Positions 1-7,952 of a stretch of 64,000 nucleotides of DNA are shown here, in pieces. The position numbers and the translations under genes were made by a program. The stretch is taken from NCBI RefSeq assembly GCF_000744095.1, contig NZ_JQLI01000004.1, positions 186,001-250,000 on the forward strand, read 5' to 3'. This DNA is from Cupriavidus necator A5-1. GTDB taxonomy: Bacteria; Pseudomonadota; Gammaproteobacteria; Burkholderiales; Burkholderiaceae. How positions within the stretch are numbered: position 1 is the stretch's first letter; every line of letters begins with the position of its first letter. The notes under the pieces were generated by a model. That model made no database searches. It saw nothing but the letters and a program-made list of their open reading frames with translations, and was not told the DNA's origin.

Positions 1-253
1 CTACCTGTTGCGATGCTCGCAACGGGTGGCCAGCGTATCTCTCGCAGGCGTCGCGGCTCCTCCCCACATTCGACATATTCCTGAAGACTCGGGAACCGAA
101 GGCGGCATCGCCACGGGGCAACGGCTCGAATATGGCGCCAAGGTTTACCTTGAAAACTTTACGAGCGTGAAATATAGTGTTTTCAACAGCGACACAGACA
201 TCGGCGCGACATTGAATCCAAGGCACCGGGTTCGCTGACAGTGGAAGGCAAAC
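1..253. other. Left-edge stretch, no confident gene
   Basis: An open frame on the plus strand runs in from the left edge to a stop at 238, so this could be the last ~75 codons of a gene that begins outside the window. The residues show no motif I recognise. The sequence just before 254 probably also carries the leader of the next gene, since GGAAGG lies a few bases before its ATG. Confidence 0.3.
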
Positions 254-2017
254 ATGCAAACGAATATGGAGCGAGACATGGTTGAGGAGCGCGACGTCAC
301 AGTAACGATGCGTGACGGCACTCGTCTGGCGGTCGATATCTATCGGCCGGATGGCGAGGGCAGGTATCCGGTGCTGTACGCCTCGGCGCTGCACAACAAG
401 GACATCCAGGGGCCCGACATCGCCGACGTGCTGCCCCCCCAGCCGGCCCACGCACCGCTCTGGTTCGGGCCGATTGAGGCCGGCGACACGCGCCGATTCA
501 TCGCCAACGGCTATGTGCACGTCATCGCCCAGCCGCGCGGATCAGGCAAGTCGGAAGGACACTATGGCGAGGAGAACACCGACCATTACGACATGATCGA
601 ATGGATCACGAAGCAGCCATGGTCGGACGGGAATGTCGGGATGGTGGGTATCTCAGGCTTTGCCGGAGAACAATGGCGTGCCGCCGCGCAGGGGCATCCT
701 GCCCTGAAGGCCATCTTTCCCTACGACGCCTGCAGCGCCTACGGCGGCATGTTTGGGTTTCGCGATTTCAATCCCGGTGGAGTGATCCATACGTTCCCGT
801 ACCTGCTGGACGTCTTCAGTACCGTTCATGAATCGCGCAGCTTGCCGGGCACGCTGCCGGAGGAACAGGAAGCGCTCTGGCGTGCGGCCATGGCGAATCC
901 CGACTACAAGATGTACATCAACCTGTACAACATCCTGACTCAGAAGGGCCAGCGTACCTGGGTGATGTACCACATCATGACGAACCCCTGGGAGGCCGAA
1001 GGAACGCTCGAGCGCGCCGAGGAAATCTTCCGGTCGATCAGGATTCCCTTCTACACAGGATCGGGCGCTTACGCGTATACATACAAGCTGCATTGGCTCG
1101 GCGCGCAGCACTACTTCAGGAATGTCGACCAGCCACGCAAGCTGGTCTTCACCGGGCCTGCCCATCTGGAGCGGCCGTTCCACCAGTACCACGACGAGGT
1201 GATTCGCTGGTACGACCATTGGTTGAAGGGCATCGACACCGGCATCATGGACGAACCGCCGGTCCGGTATTGGGTCATGGGCGCCAACGAATGGCGCAAC
1301 GGTAGTGACTGGCCGCTGCCTGAGACGCAATGGACCAAATACTACCTGTCGAGCTGGGAAAAGCTCACCACCGACGCGCCCCGGCCAAAGGCCGAAGTCG
1401 GCAATGCACAGCGCGAGCCCGATGTGTTCACGCAAATGCCGCTCAAGATGAGCACGAAGGTCGAGCGACTGCGATACATGACGGACCCGCTGCCGCACGA
1501 CGTCCTCGTTGCCGGCCCAATTTCCCTCACGCTCCATGCGCAAATCGACCAGACTGACACGAACTGGATCGTGGTGCTGAAAGACGTGGGGCCGGATGTA
1601 TCGGTTGTCACCGCTCGCGTCGGCGAACGCAACGTGCCCGACACGCTGCCGGAGCGGGAGCTGACCCGTGGCTGGCTGAAGGCGTCATATCGGGAAACCG
1701 ACCCCGACCGGTCCACGCCGGGGGAACCGTTTCACAAGCTGACGAAGAACGCCATCAAGCCGGTGACGCCGGGCGAGATCGTCAAATACGAGATCCAGGT
1801 GCTGGCGACGGCCAACCAGTTCAAGGCAGGACATCGCATCTGCATCGAGATCTGCAGCCTTGACGTGCCGACCGGAACCGGCGCCATGACGGATGTCGAG
1901 TACATCCCCTATCACGTCTGCAGCAGCAACACCGTCACCCACAAGGTCTACCGGGACGCGGACCACCCATCCCACTTGCTCCTGCCGTTGATTCCGCTGA
2001 CGGCGCAGGCCACCTGA
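254..2017 (+). CDS. CocE/NonD-family alpha/beta hydrolase (X-Pro dipeptidyl-peptidase S15-like)
   Basis: A 587-residue protein of the cocaine-esterase/glutaryl-acylase type: an N-terminal alpha/beta hydrolase domain (about residues 10-330) and a C-terminal jelly-roll PepX_C domain. The nucleophile is probably Ser134 in GISGFAG, after the usual RGSGKSEG and DMIEWI landmarks. The expected acid residue is not obvious: where relatives read about GWYD this one reads GSGAYAYT, and a His-rich segment (GPAHLERPFHQYH) follows. Family members cleave esters or amides. As first gene of a hydroxyquinol-type operon it may release a phenol from an ester, which is inference. ATG at 254 follows GGAAGG; in-frame ATGs at 269 and 281 are alternatives. 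Confidence 0.85.
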   Translation: MQTNMERDMVEERDVTVTMRDGTRLAVDIYRPDGEGRYPVLYASALHNKDIQGPDIADVLPPQPAHAPLWFGPIEAGDTRRFIANGYVHVIAQPRGSGKSEGHYGEENTDHYDMIEWITKQPWSDGNVGMVGISGFAGEQWRAAAQGHPALKAIFPYDACSAYGGMFGFRDFNPGGVIHTFPYLLDVFSTVHESRSLPGTLPEEQEALWRAAMANPDYKMYINLYNILTQKGQRTWVMYHIMTNPWEAEGTLERAEEIFRSIRIPFYTGSGAYAYTYKLHWLGAQHYFRNVDQPRKLVFTGPAHLERPFHQYHDEVIRWYDHWLKGIDTGIMDEPPVRYWVMGANEWRNGSDWPLPETQWTKYYLSSWEKLTTDAPRPKAEVGNAQREPDVFTQMPLKMSTKVERLRYMTDPLPHDVLVAGPISLTLHAQIDQTDTNWIVVLKDVGPDVSVVTARVGERNVPDTLPERELTRGWLKASYRETDPDRSTPGEPFHKLTKNAIKPVTPGEIVKYEIQVLATANQFKAGHRICIEICSLDVPTGTGAMTDVEYIPYHVCSSNTVTHKVYRDADHPSHLLLPLIPLTAQAT

Positions 2018-2057
2018 GTTTGCATTCGGCGGAAATACGCGAAAACTAAAGGACCAA

Positions 2058-2849
2058 ATGATGAAAAGCATTCGATTTGAACGCAAGGGGCCGGTCGGCA
2101 ATATCGTACTGGCGAACCCGCCCTACAACCGTCTCGATACACGCTTCGCCGACTGTCTGGAGGAGGCGGTCCGGGAAGCCAGCCAGTCCGATATCCGCGT
2201 GCTGGTCGTCCGCGCCGAAGGGCCGAACTTCAGCCTGGGCGGTGAGGTGCGTGAATGGCCGGGCAAAGACCTGAACTGGTTCCGCACGTTCGTCGGACAC
2301 GTGAACCGTTCCTATCGCACGATCGAGGGGCTGCGCGTGCCCACGGTGGCGGTGGTGCAAGGCGCCGCATTCGGTGGAGGATTCGAGTTGGCGCTGAGCT
2401 GCGACTTCATCGTGGCGGCGAGCGACGCGCGCTTCCAGTGCGTCGAGGTGACCACGGCCATGTTGCCGATTGCGGGCGCGCTGCAAAGGCTCGCCGAGCG
2501 CGTGGGACGTAGTCGCGCATCCCGCTTCGCCATGCTCGGCGAACCCATCCCGGGGAACGTGGCCGGAGAACTCGGGATTGCGACCCACGTGGCGGAGCCC
2601 GATTCGCTCGATCGCGTGGCGAGCGAACTGGTCGCGCGGCTCGCCGATGGGCCGACGCTTTCCTACGCCGCGACCCGGACGCTGCTGAAGGCGTGGTCAA
2701 GCGGCGGTGTCGCCGCCGCCGATGTGGTCATGCTGGACGTGACGATGGGTCTGTACGAGACCGAGGACGCGAACCGCGGGTTCGCCAGCACCGCCAAGGC
2801 ATTCGATGCCGACAAGGTGCCGCCGGACATGGTGTTCTACGGCAAGTGA
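2058..2849 (+). CDS. Enoyl-CoA hydratase/isomerase family protein
   Basis: A 263-residue crotonase-fold protein. It has the oxyanion-hole region AAFGGGFELALSCDFIVAA and the N-terminal NPPYNRLD strand-turn typical of the family. The two catalytic Glu of true hydratases are not clearly present (the second position reads VTTAMLPIAGALQRLAERVG), so hydratase, isomerase, hydrolase or decarboxylase activity cannot be told apart. AAAGGA precedes ATG 2058, with a second ATG at 2061. It follows the CocE-like gene by 40 bp and probably shares its transcript. Its place in a ring-cleavage operon suggests a CoA-linked side-chain step before hydroxylation, as inference. Confidence 0.85.
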   Translation: MMKSIRFERKGPVGNIVLANPPYNRLDTRFADCLEEAVREASQSDIRVLVVRAEGPNFSLGGEVREWPGKDLNWFRTFVGHVNRSYRTIEGLRVPTVAVVQGAAFGGGFELALSCDFIVAASDARFQCVEVTTAMLPIAGALQRLAERVGRSRASRFAMLGEPIPGNVAGELGIATHVAEPDSLDRVASELVARLADGPTLSYAATRTLLKAWSSGGVAAADVVMLDVTMGLYETEDANRGFASTAKAFDADKVPPDMVFYGK

Positions 2850-3050
2850 ATGCGAGCCATCAAGGTTTCGGATCACCATGTAACACCGCAGCTTTTGTAC
2901 GGCGCAGCACATAACGAACCGGGCTCCTTTATATGTGCTGCCTTTTTTCTTTTCAGGCCACGGAGAACCGATCTCCGATGGCCGCTGAATCAGGTATTTC
3001 GCTGTCCGCCGATAAACGCGTGACGGCACTTGGATGGTAGGAGATGAGTT

Positions 3051-4808
3051 ATGCCGGAAATCAAGACAGATGTGCTGATCGTTGGAACGGGTCCCGCCGG
3101 TTCGGCGTGTGCCGCGCTGCTTTCCACCTATGGGATCGACAACATGGTCGTCAACAACTATCGCTGGCTGGCCAACACGCCGCGCGCGCATATCACGAAT
3201 CTGCGCACGATGGAGGTGTTGCGCGATCTGGGAAAGGAAGTCGAGGAGGAGGCATACCTCCACGCGACAAACGAGGACCTGATGGGCGGGACCGTCTTCT
3301 GCGAGAGTCTCGTCGGAGAGGAGATCGGACGCGTACCGAGCTGGGGTTCCCATCCGCGCTCGAGGGCCGAGCGCAGGTTGTCGAGTCCCGCGAAGATGAA
3401 TGATCTTCCGCAGACCTTTATGGAGCCGCTACTGTTCAAGACGGCGTGCGTCCGTGGGACGCAGGCCCGGATGAGCACGGAGTACCTGTCTCATACGCAG
3501 ACCGACGATGGTGTGGTCACGCAATGCCGCGACAAGCTGACCGGGGAAGAATTCACCGTCCGCTCCAAATACCTGGTCGGCGCGGACGGCGGAAACTCAC
3601 GGGTCGCAAAGAACGCGGGTCTGCCGTTCGAAGGGCAGATGGGCGTGCGAGGTTCCATGAACATTTGGTTCCGGGCGGATCTCTCCGAACTGGTCGCGCA
3701 TCGCCCCGCCGTGCTATACCCGATCATGCAGCCAGGAGCCGAAGTGGGTGGAATCGGGATGGGCCTGATCCGCATGGTCCGGCCGTGGCATGAGTGGCTG
3801 ATTGTCTGGGGCTACGACATCAATGAGCCGACGCCCGTGGTCGACCACGCAAGGGCGACTGCGATTGCGCGCCAGTTGGTCGGAAAGCCGGACCTCGAGA
3901 TCGAACTGCTCGGCGCGAATACCTGGACCGTGAACAATATGTACGCCACGCGCATGCAGGATGGACGCGTGTTTTGCATGGGCGATGCGACCCACCGGCA
4001 CCCGCCCTCCGGCGGACTCGGATCCAATACGTCGATCCAGGATGCCTTCAACCTAGCCTGGAAGCTTGCGGCAGTCATCAAGGGTCAGGCTGGCGAGGAC
4101 CTGCTGCAGACGTACTCGACGGAGCGCGCGCCGATCGCGAAGCAAGTGGTGACGCGCGCCAACCAGTCGATCGCGGAGTTTGCGCCGCTCTACGAGGCGC
4201 TCGGCATTGCGGAAACGACGGATGCCGAAGTCATGGAGGCCAATATGCACGCCCGCAGCCAGGCGACCAAAGCCGCGGAGACGCAGCGCGAGGCCATACG
4301 CGAAGCGCTGGCGTTCAAGCGCTATGAGCTGGATGCACATGGGGTAGAGATGAACCAGCGCTACAAGTCCAGCGCCGTGGCAACCGATGGGAGCGCCGAG
4401 CCGGCCTTCGAGCGCGATCCGGAACTGTATTACCAGGCGACCACATATCCGGGCGCGCGACTTCCGCATGCGTTGGTCTTCGATGCACGGGGGCGGCAAC
4501 ATTCCACGCTGGACCTGACGGGACATGGCCGTTTCACCGTCCTGACCGGGGTGGGCGGCGAAGCCTGGCGCGAAGCCGCCGAAAAGGTCGGCAAGAAGCT
4601 CGGCCTGCAGATCGATGTACGCATCATCGGCCCGCGCCAGCAGTATGCGGACCACACCGGCGACTGGGCGCGCGCCCGCGAGGTCGGCGACACGGGGTGC
4701 GTGCTGACGCGGCCGGACCATCACGTCGCGTGGCGCAGCTTTGCCCTGCCGGCGGACCCGGCCGCGGAACTGCTGCAGGTCATGTCGGGTGTGCTTTCCC
4801 GGCAGTAA
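3051..4808 (+). CDS. FAD-dependent phenol-type monooxygenase (TfdB/PheA family)
   Basis: A 585-residue single-component flavoprotein aromatic hydroxylase. The Rossmann motif VGTGPAGSACA lies at residues 11-21, the DG motif VGADGGNSRVA near 176-186, and the GD motif GDATHRHPPSGGLGSN at 311-326; the C-terminal ~170 residues match the thioredoxin-like domain of the TfdB/PheA class. These enzymes use NAD(P)H and O2 to hydroxylate phenols. With a hydroxyquinol-type dioxygenase and maleylacetate reductase just downstream, a resorcinol- or hydroquinone-like substrate giving hydroxyquinol is the likeliest role, though the exact substrate cannot be read from sequence. GGAGAT precedes ATG 3051. A 200-bp gap separates it from the enoyl-CoA hydratase gene and may hold its own promoter. 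Confidence 0.9.
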   Translation: MPEIKTDVLIVGTGPAGSACAALLSTYGIDNMVVNNYRWLANTPRAHITNLRTMEVLRDLGKEVEEEAYLHATNEDLMGGTVFCESLVGEEIGRVPSWGSHPRSRAERRLSSPAKMNDLPQTFMEPLLFKTACVRGTQARMSTEYLSHTQTDDGVVTQCRDKLTGEEFTVRSKYLVGADGGNSRVAKNAGLPFEGQMGVRGSMNIWFRADLSELVAHRPAVLYPIMQPGAEVGGIGMGLIRMVRPWHEWLIVWGYDINEPTPVVDHARATAIARQLVGKPDLEIELLGANTWTVNNMYATRMQDGRVFCMGDATHRHPPSGGLGSNTSIQDAFNLAWKLAAVIKGQAGEDLLQTYSTERAPIAKQVVTRANQSIAEFAPLYEALGIAETTDAEVMEANMHARSQATKAAETQREAIREALAFKRYELDAHGVEMNQRYKSSAVATDGSAEPAFERDPELYYQATTYPGARLPHALVFDARGRQHSTLDLTGHGRFTVLTGVGGEAWREAAEKVGKKLGLQIDVRIIGPRQQYADHTGDWARAREVGDTGCVLTRPDHHVAWRSFALPADPAAELLQVMSGVLSRQ

Positions 4809-4831
4809 CAGAAGACATTCCGACGTCATGC

Positions 4832-4861
4832 AACGATGAGCCGAGGTATGGGCTCATCGTT
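4832..4861 (+). promoter_or_regulatory. Strong intercistronic hairpin
   Basis: A perfect 11-bp inverted repeat (AACGATGAGCC, 8-nt loop, GGCTCATCGTT) sits between the monooxygenase stop (4808) and the dioxygenase ATG (4885). No T-tract follows, so a simple intrinsic terminator is unlikely. An mRNA-stabilising or processing stem, a partial attenuator or an operator are possible. Confidence 0.6.
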
Positions 4862-4884
4862 CGCGGGAACTGAAGGCAGAAACG

Positions 4885-5769
4885 ATGCGAAACATCGACG
4901 AAGACACCATTACGCCGGCGGTACTGGCCGCGATGGCGAACTGCGGGGACGAGAGGTTGCTGGCCGTGATGAACAGCCTGGTCCGGCATTTGCACGCCTT
5001 TGCAAGGGATGTCAGGCTGACTGAAGAGGAATGGCACCAGGCGATCGGCTTCCTGACCGACGTCGGCCATATCACCGACGATCGGCGGCAGGAGTTCGTG
5101 CTGCTGTCCGACGTTCTCGGGCTCTCGATGCTCGTGACGACGCAGAACAACCGCAAGCCGGCGGCATGTACGGAAGCAACGGTGCTGGGGCCATTTTTCG
5201 TCAACGGATCACCCAGGTACGAGAATGGCGAGGACCTGTCCAATGGCGCTAAGGGACGGCCGTGCTTTGTCTCGGGGCGGGTGCGCGGCCTGCACGGCGA
5301 ACCCGTGACGGATGCGGAAATCGAAGTCTGGCAATCGGACGAAGACGGCTTCTACGACGTGCAGTACGCCGATTCACAGGAACCGGTCCCGGGATATCAG
5401 GCACGGGGCCGCCTGCGCGCCCTGCCTGACGGACGCTTTCATTTCCGGTCCATCCTGCCGGAGGCTTACCCGATTCCGCATGACGGTCCGGTAGGACGCA
5501 TGCTCGCTGCGCTCGGCAGGCACCCGTGGCGGCCCGCGCACCTGCATTTTTGGATCAAGGCGCCGGGGTACGAGCCATTGATCACGCACCTGTTCCGCAA
5601 TGAAGACCAGTACCTCGACTCGGATGCCGTGTTCGGCGTGCGCTCGTCCCTGGTCGTGGACTGGGTCGAGCATCCTCCCGGTATTGCGCCGGATGGCACC
5701 GCAATGCCCTCGGCGTTCCATACGCTTGATTACGATTTCATTCTCAATCCAGTGGGGCAGGGCCAATAA
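4885..5769 (+). CDS. Intradiol dioxygenase, probably hydroxyquinol 1,2-dioxygenase
   Basis: A 294-residue protein with the dioxygenase N-terminal helical domain (1-95) and the intradiol catalytic domain. The expected Fe(III) ligands are visible: Tyr157 (DGFYDVQY), Tyr195 (EAYPIPHDGP), His219 and His221 (RPAHLHFWI). The length and the SDEDGFYDVQY and PHDGPVGRMLAALGRHPWRP blocks resemble hydroxyquinol 1,2-dioxygenases rather than catechol or chlorocatechol enzymes. The expected reaction is ortho cleavage of 1,2,4-trihydroxybenzene to maleylacetate, which the next gene would reduce. It lies 76 bp after the monooxygenase gene, with the hairpin at 4832-4861 between them. Confidence 0.88.
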   Translation: MRNIDEDTITPAVLAAMANCGDERLLAVMNSLVRHLHAFARDVRLTEEEWHQAIGFLTDVGHITDDRRQEFVLLSDVLGLSMLVTTQNNRKPAACTEATVLGPFFVNGSPRYENGEDLSNGAKGRPCFVSGRVRGLHGEPVTDAEIEVWQSDEDGFYDVQYADSQEPVPGYQARGRLRALPDGRFHFRSILPEAYPIPHDGPVGRMLAALGRHPWRPAHLHFWIKAPGYEPLITHLFRNEDQYLDSDAVFGVRSSLVVDWVEHPPGIAPDGTAMPSAFHTLDYDFILNPVGQGQ

Positions 5770-5787
5770 CCCGGCTGCATCGAGACA

Positions 5788-6855
5788 GTGTCGATTTCTG
5801 AATTCGTCTATAACGGCCGCGGCTCCCGCGTCGTGTTTGGAAGCGGAGCGCTCGTCCACGTCGGGCGCGAGATGCGCGAGCTGAACGTGCGCCGCGCCTT
5901 GATCCTTTCCGGCCGTGACCAGGCCAAGCTCGTCGAATCGGTGGCGACGGAATTGGGCGCGGCCGCCGCCGGCGTCTTCGATCGCGCCACCATGCACGTG
6001 CCGGCGAGCATCGTCGCGGAAGCGAGGGCCGTTGCCGTATCGCTGGAAGCGGATTGCCTGATCGCGATCGGTGGCGGCTCCGCCATCGGTCTCGCCAAGG
6101 CCATCGCGCTGGAATCAGGATTGCCGATCATCGCGATGCCGACCATCTATGCCGGAAGCGAGATGACGCCCATCTATGGGATCACGGATGCCGGCATGAA
6201 GCGGACGGGAACCGACTCGCGCGTACTGCCCAGGATCGTCGTCTATGATCCCGATGTCACGCTGACGCTGCCGATCGCGTTGTCCGTGACAAGCGGTATC
6301 AACGCCATGGCGCACGCGGCCGAGGGTCTATACGCGCGCGACGCCAACCCCCTGACCAGCCTCATGGCCGAGGAGGGCATCGCGGCGCTTGCGCGCAGCC
6401 TGCCCCGGATCGTCGCGCAGGCGGACGACCGGGCGGCACGCGCCGATGCGCTCTACGGCGCCTGGCTCTGTGGTGCCGTGCTCGGCAGCGTCGGGATGGC
6501 GCTGCATCACAAGCTGTGCCATACCCTTGGCGGGAGTTTCAACCTTCCCCATGCCGAGACGCACACAGTGGTGTTGCCGCACGCTTTGGTGTACAACGCT
6601 GACGCCGCGCCCGCCGCTATGCAGCGCATTGCGAGGGCACTGAAACACGACAGCGCTGCCAAAGGCTTGTACGCGCTCGCGCGGGAAAGCGGCGCGCCGG
6701 TGGCATTGAAAGCGCTGGGAATGGACGAAAGCCAACTCGACCATGCCGCCGACATCGCCTGCACCAACGCCTACTGGAATCCCCGGCCACTGGAACGGCA
6801 GGCCATCCGCGCGTTGTTGCAGGATGCCTTCGAAGGAAAGGCGCCAACCCGTTAA
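5788..6855 (+). CDS. Maleylacetate reductase (iron-containing alcohol dehydrogenase fold)
   Basis: A 355-residue group III alcohol-dehydrogenase protein of maleylacetate reductase length. The nucleotide-binding GGGSAIGLAKAIAL lies near residues 92-105, followed by PTIYAGSEMTPIYG, typical of maleylacetate reductases, and the His-rich HHKLCHTLGGSFNLPHAETH region. It reduces maleylacetate to 3-oxoadipate with NAD(P)H. The start is GTG 5788, 18 bp after the dioxygenase stop, so the two are surely co-transcribed. It converges on marR, with only 13 bp between the two stops. Confidence 0.92.
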   Translation: MSISEFVYNGRGSRVVFGSGALVHVGREMRELNVRRALILSGRDQAKLVESVATELGAAAAGVFDRATMHVPASIVAEARAVAVSLEADCLIAIGGGSAIGLAKAIALESGLPIIAMPTIYAGSEMTPIYGITDAGMKRTGTDSRVLPRIVVYDPDVTLTLPIALSVTSGINAMAHAAEGLYARDANPLTSLMAEEGIAALARSLPRIVAQADDRAARADALYGAWLCGAVLGSVGMALHHKLCHTLGGSFNLPHAETHTVVLPHALVYNADAAPAAMQRIARALKHDSAAKGLYALARESGAPVALKALGMDESQLDHAADIACTNAYWNPRPLERQAIRALLQDAFEGKAPTR

Positions 6856-6868
6856 GGCATGGTGCCAG

Positions 6869-7546
6869 TCATTTCCGTTGCCGGGCCGTCGTCCTGGATC
6901 GAGCGGGCGCTGGCTCGGCGTCGGCATCATCCTCGAGGTGCGGAAGCACCAGTTCTTCCATCAAGGCGAGCGTCCGGAGGCAGAACGCCTGACCGGCGGC
7001 ACGCTCCTGCTCCGGGAACTGTGACATGGCCGGTGCGACGGACGACTCGTTGGCGAGCTTTTCCACCGCCTGCTCGACGGTCTCGATTCCCTTCTTCGTA
7101 AGATGCACGATAAATCCGCCGGCATGGCCGGGATCGATCGTGCGTTCCACCATGCCGTGACTGGCAAGCCGGTCGATCTTCTTCGTGATCGCCCCCGAAG
7201 TTACGATCAGCGCGCGATACAGATCCGTCGGGCGCTTTGCATACGGAGGGCCACCCCGGCGCAATGCAAGCAACACGCGCATGTCGGACCCGCTGATGTC
7301 CCACTCGCGCTGACACAGCCGGTCAAAGGCTCGTTCGACGAGCGTACCGAGCCGCATGAAATAGATCGCGAGCAGGAAGTTCGAGAGATCGAGGTCGCTC
7401 CGCGCATGCTGCCACTGCAGAGTAATGAGCTCTATGTGACTGCTGCCAGATAAACGCGGCTTCCGGGTTGAATTGGCCGGGGTGGCTGAAGCCGGCTTTT
7501 TGCGCAATCGAGCGGGCGTAGTCTGCTTCGCGATGGTGGGGCTCAT
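6869..7546 (-). CDS. MarR-family transcriptional regulator
   Basis: A 225-residue protein with a basic, poorly conserved N-terminal extension of about 35 residues and a MarR winged-helix domain (SGSDMRVLLALRRGG, then the recognition region VTSGAITKKIDRLASHGMVER, then the GGFIVHLTKKG wing). Such regulators usually repress catabolic genes and respond to phenolic ligands, so the adjacent ring-cleavage operon is a natural target; this is inference. ATG 7546 is preceded on its strand by GGGAAG. The IS66 element begins only 44 bp upstream, so the native marR promoter is probably displaced or replaced. Confidence 0.85.
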   Translation of the reverse strand: MSPTIAKQTTPARLRKKPASATPANSTRKPRLSGSSHIELITLQWQHARSDLDLSNFLLAIYFMRLGTLVERAFDRLCQREWDISGSDMRVLLALRRGGPPYAKRPTDLYRALIVTSGAITKKIDRLASHGMVERTIDPGHAGGFIVHLTKKGIETVEQAVEKLANESSVAPAMSQFPEQERAAGQAFCLRTLALMEELVLPHLEDDADAEPAPARSRTTARQRK

Positions 7547-7759
7547 CGATTCTACTTCCCTGGAAGGACAAATGTTTATGCGCTACCGCGGTAAGTTCTC
7601 AATAAGCCGGGGCAAGGCCAGGTGGTGAGGCGTGGCCGGTGACTGGAATGTCGGGGTGGAAATATCGGCGCGACCTTGCCGTAAGCCGCAACGAGTTCCA
7701 CTTGTAAACGCTGGGTGGAGATGTTAACTTTCGCCGTCGCCATCCACGCTGCCCAGGTC

Positions 7760-7939
7760 ATGACCACTTGCCAAAAAATCACGCTGCCGGACATCGCGCG
7801 AGAAGGATTGACGCCAAAAGAACTTGAGGTGTTGGCATGGGTTGAGGGATTGGTCGACATGGCCAATGGCTTGCAGCAGGAGAAGGAGCAACTGGAACAG
7901 GAACTCGCCGAGCTGAGAAGAGCTGCAAAGCGCGCGTAG
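7760..7939 (+). CDS. Small coiled-coil ORF of the IS66 element
   Basis: A short protein of about 59 residues from ATG 7760; the frame stays open from 7715, so starts at 7715 or 7721 are possible. It ends in an amphipathic, Glu/Leu-rich helix (QQEKEQLEQELAELRR) that looks like a leucine zipper. It lies just upstream of the transposase inside the element, so it belongs to the IS. It does not match IS66 TnpA or TnpB that I recognise; an accessory or regulatory role is a guess. Confidence 0.5.
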   Translation: MTTCQKITLPDIAREGLTPKELEVLAWVEGLVDMANGLQQEKEQLEQELAELRRAAKRA

Positions 7940-7952
7940 CCTGACTGCGGCC

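Noticed and set aside
8..238. Open frame at the left edge
   Set aside because: Open into the edge but without a recognisable domain or a clear start, so listed only as an edge note.
653..1543. Minus-strand frame of 296 codons
   Set aside because: Antisense to the CocE-like hydrolase; no motif.
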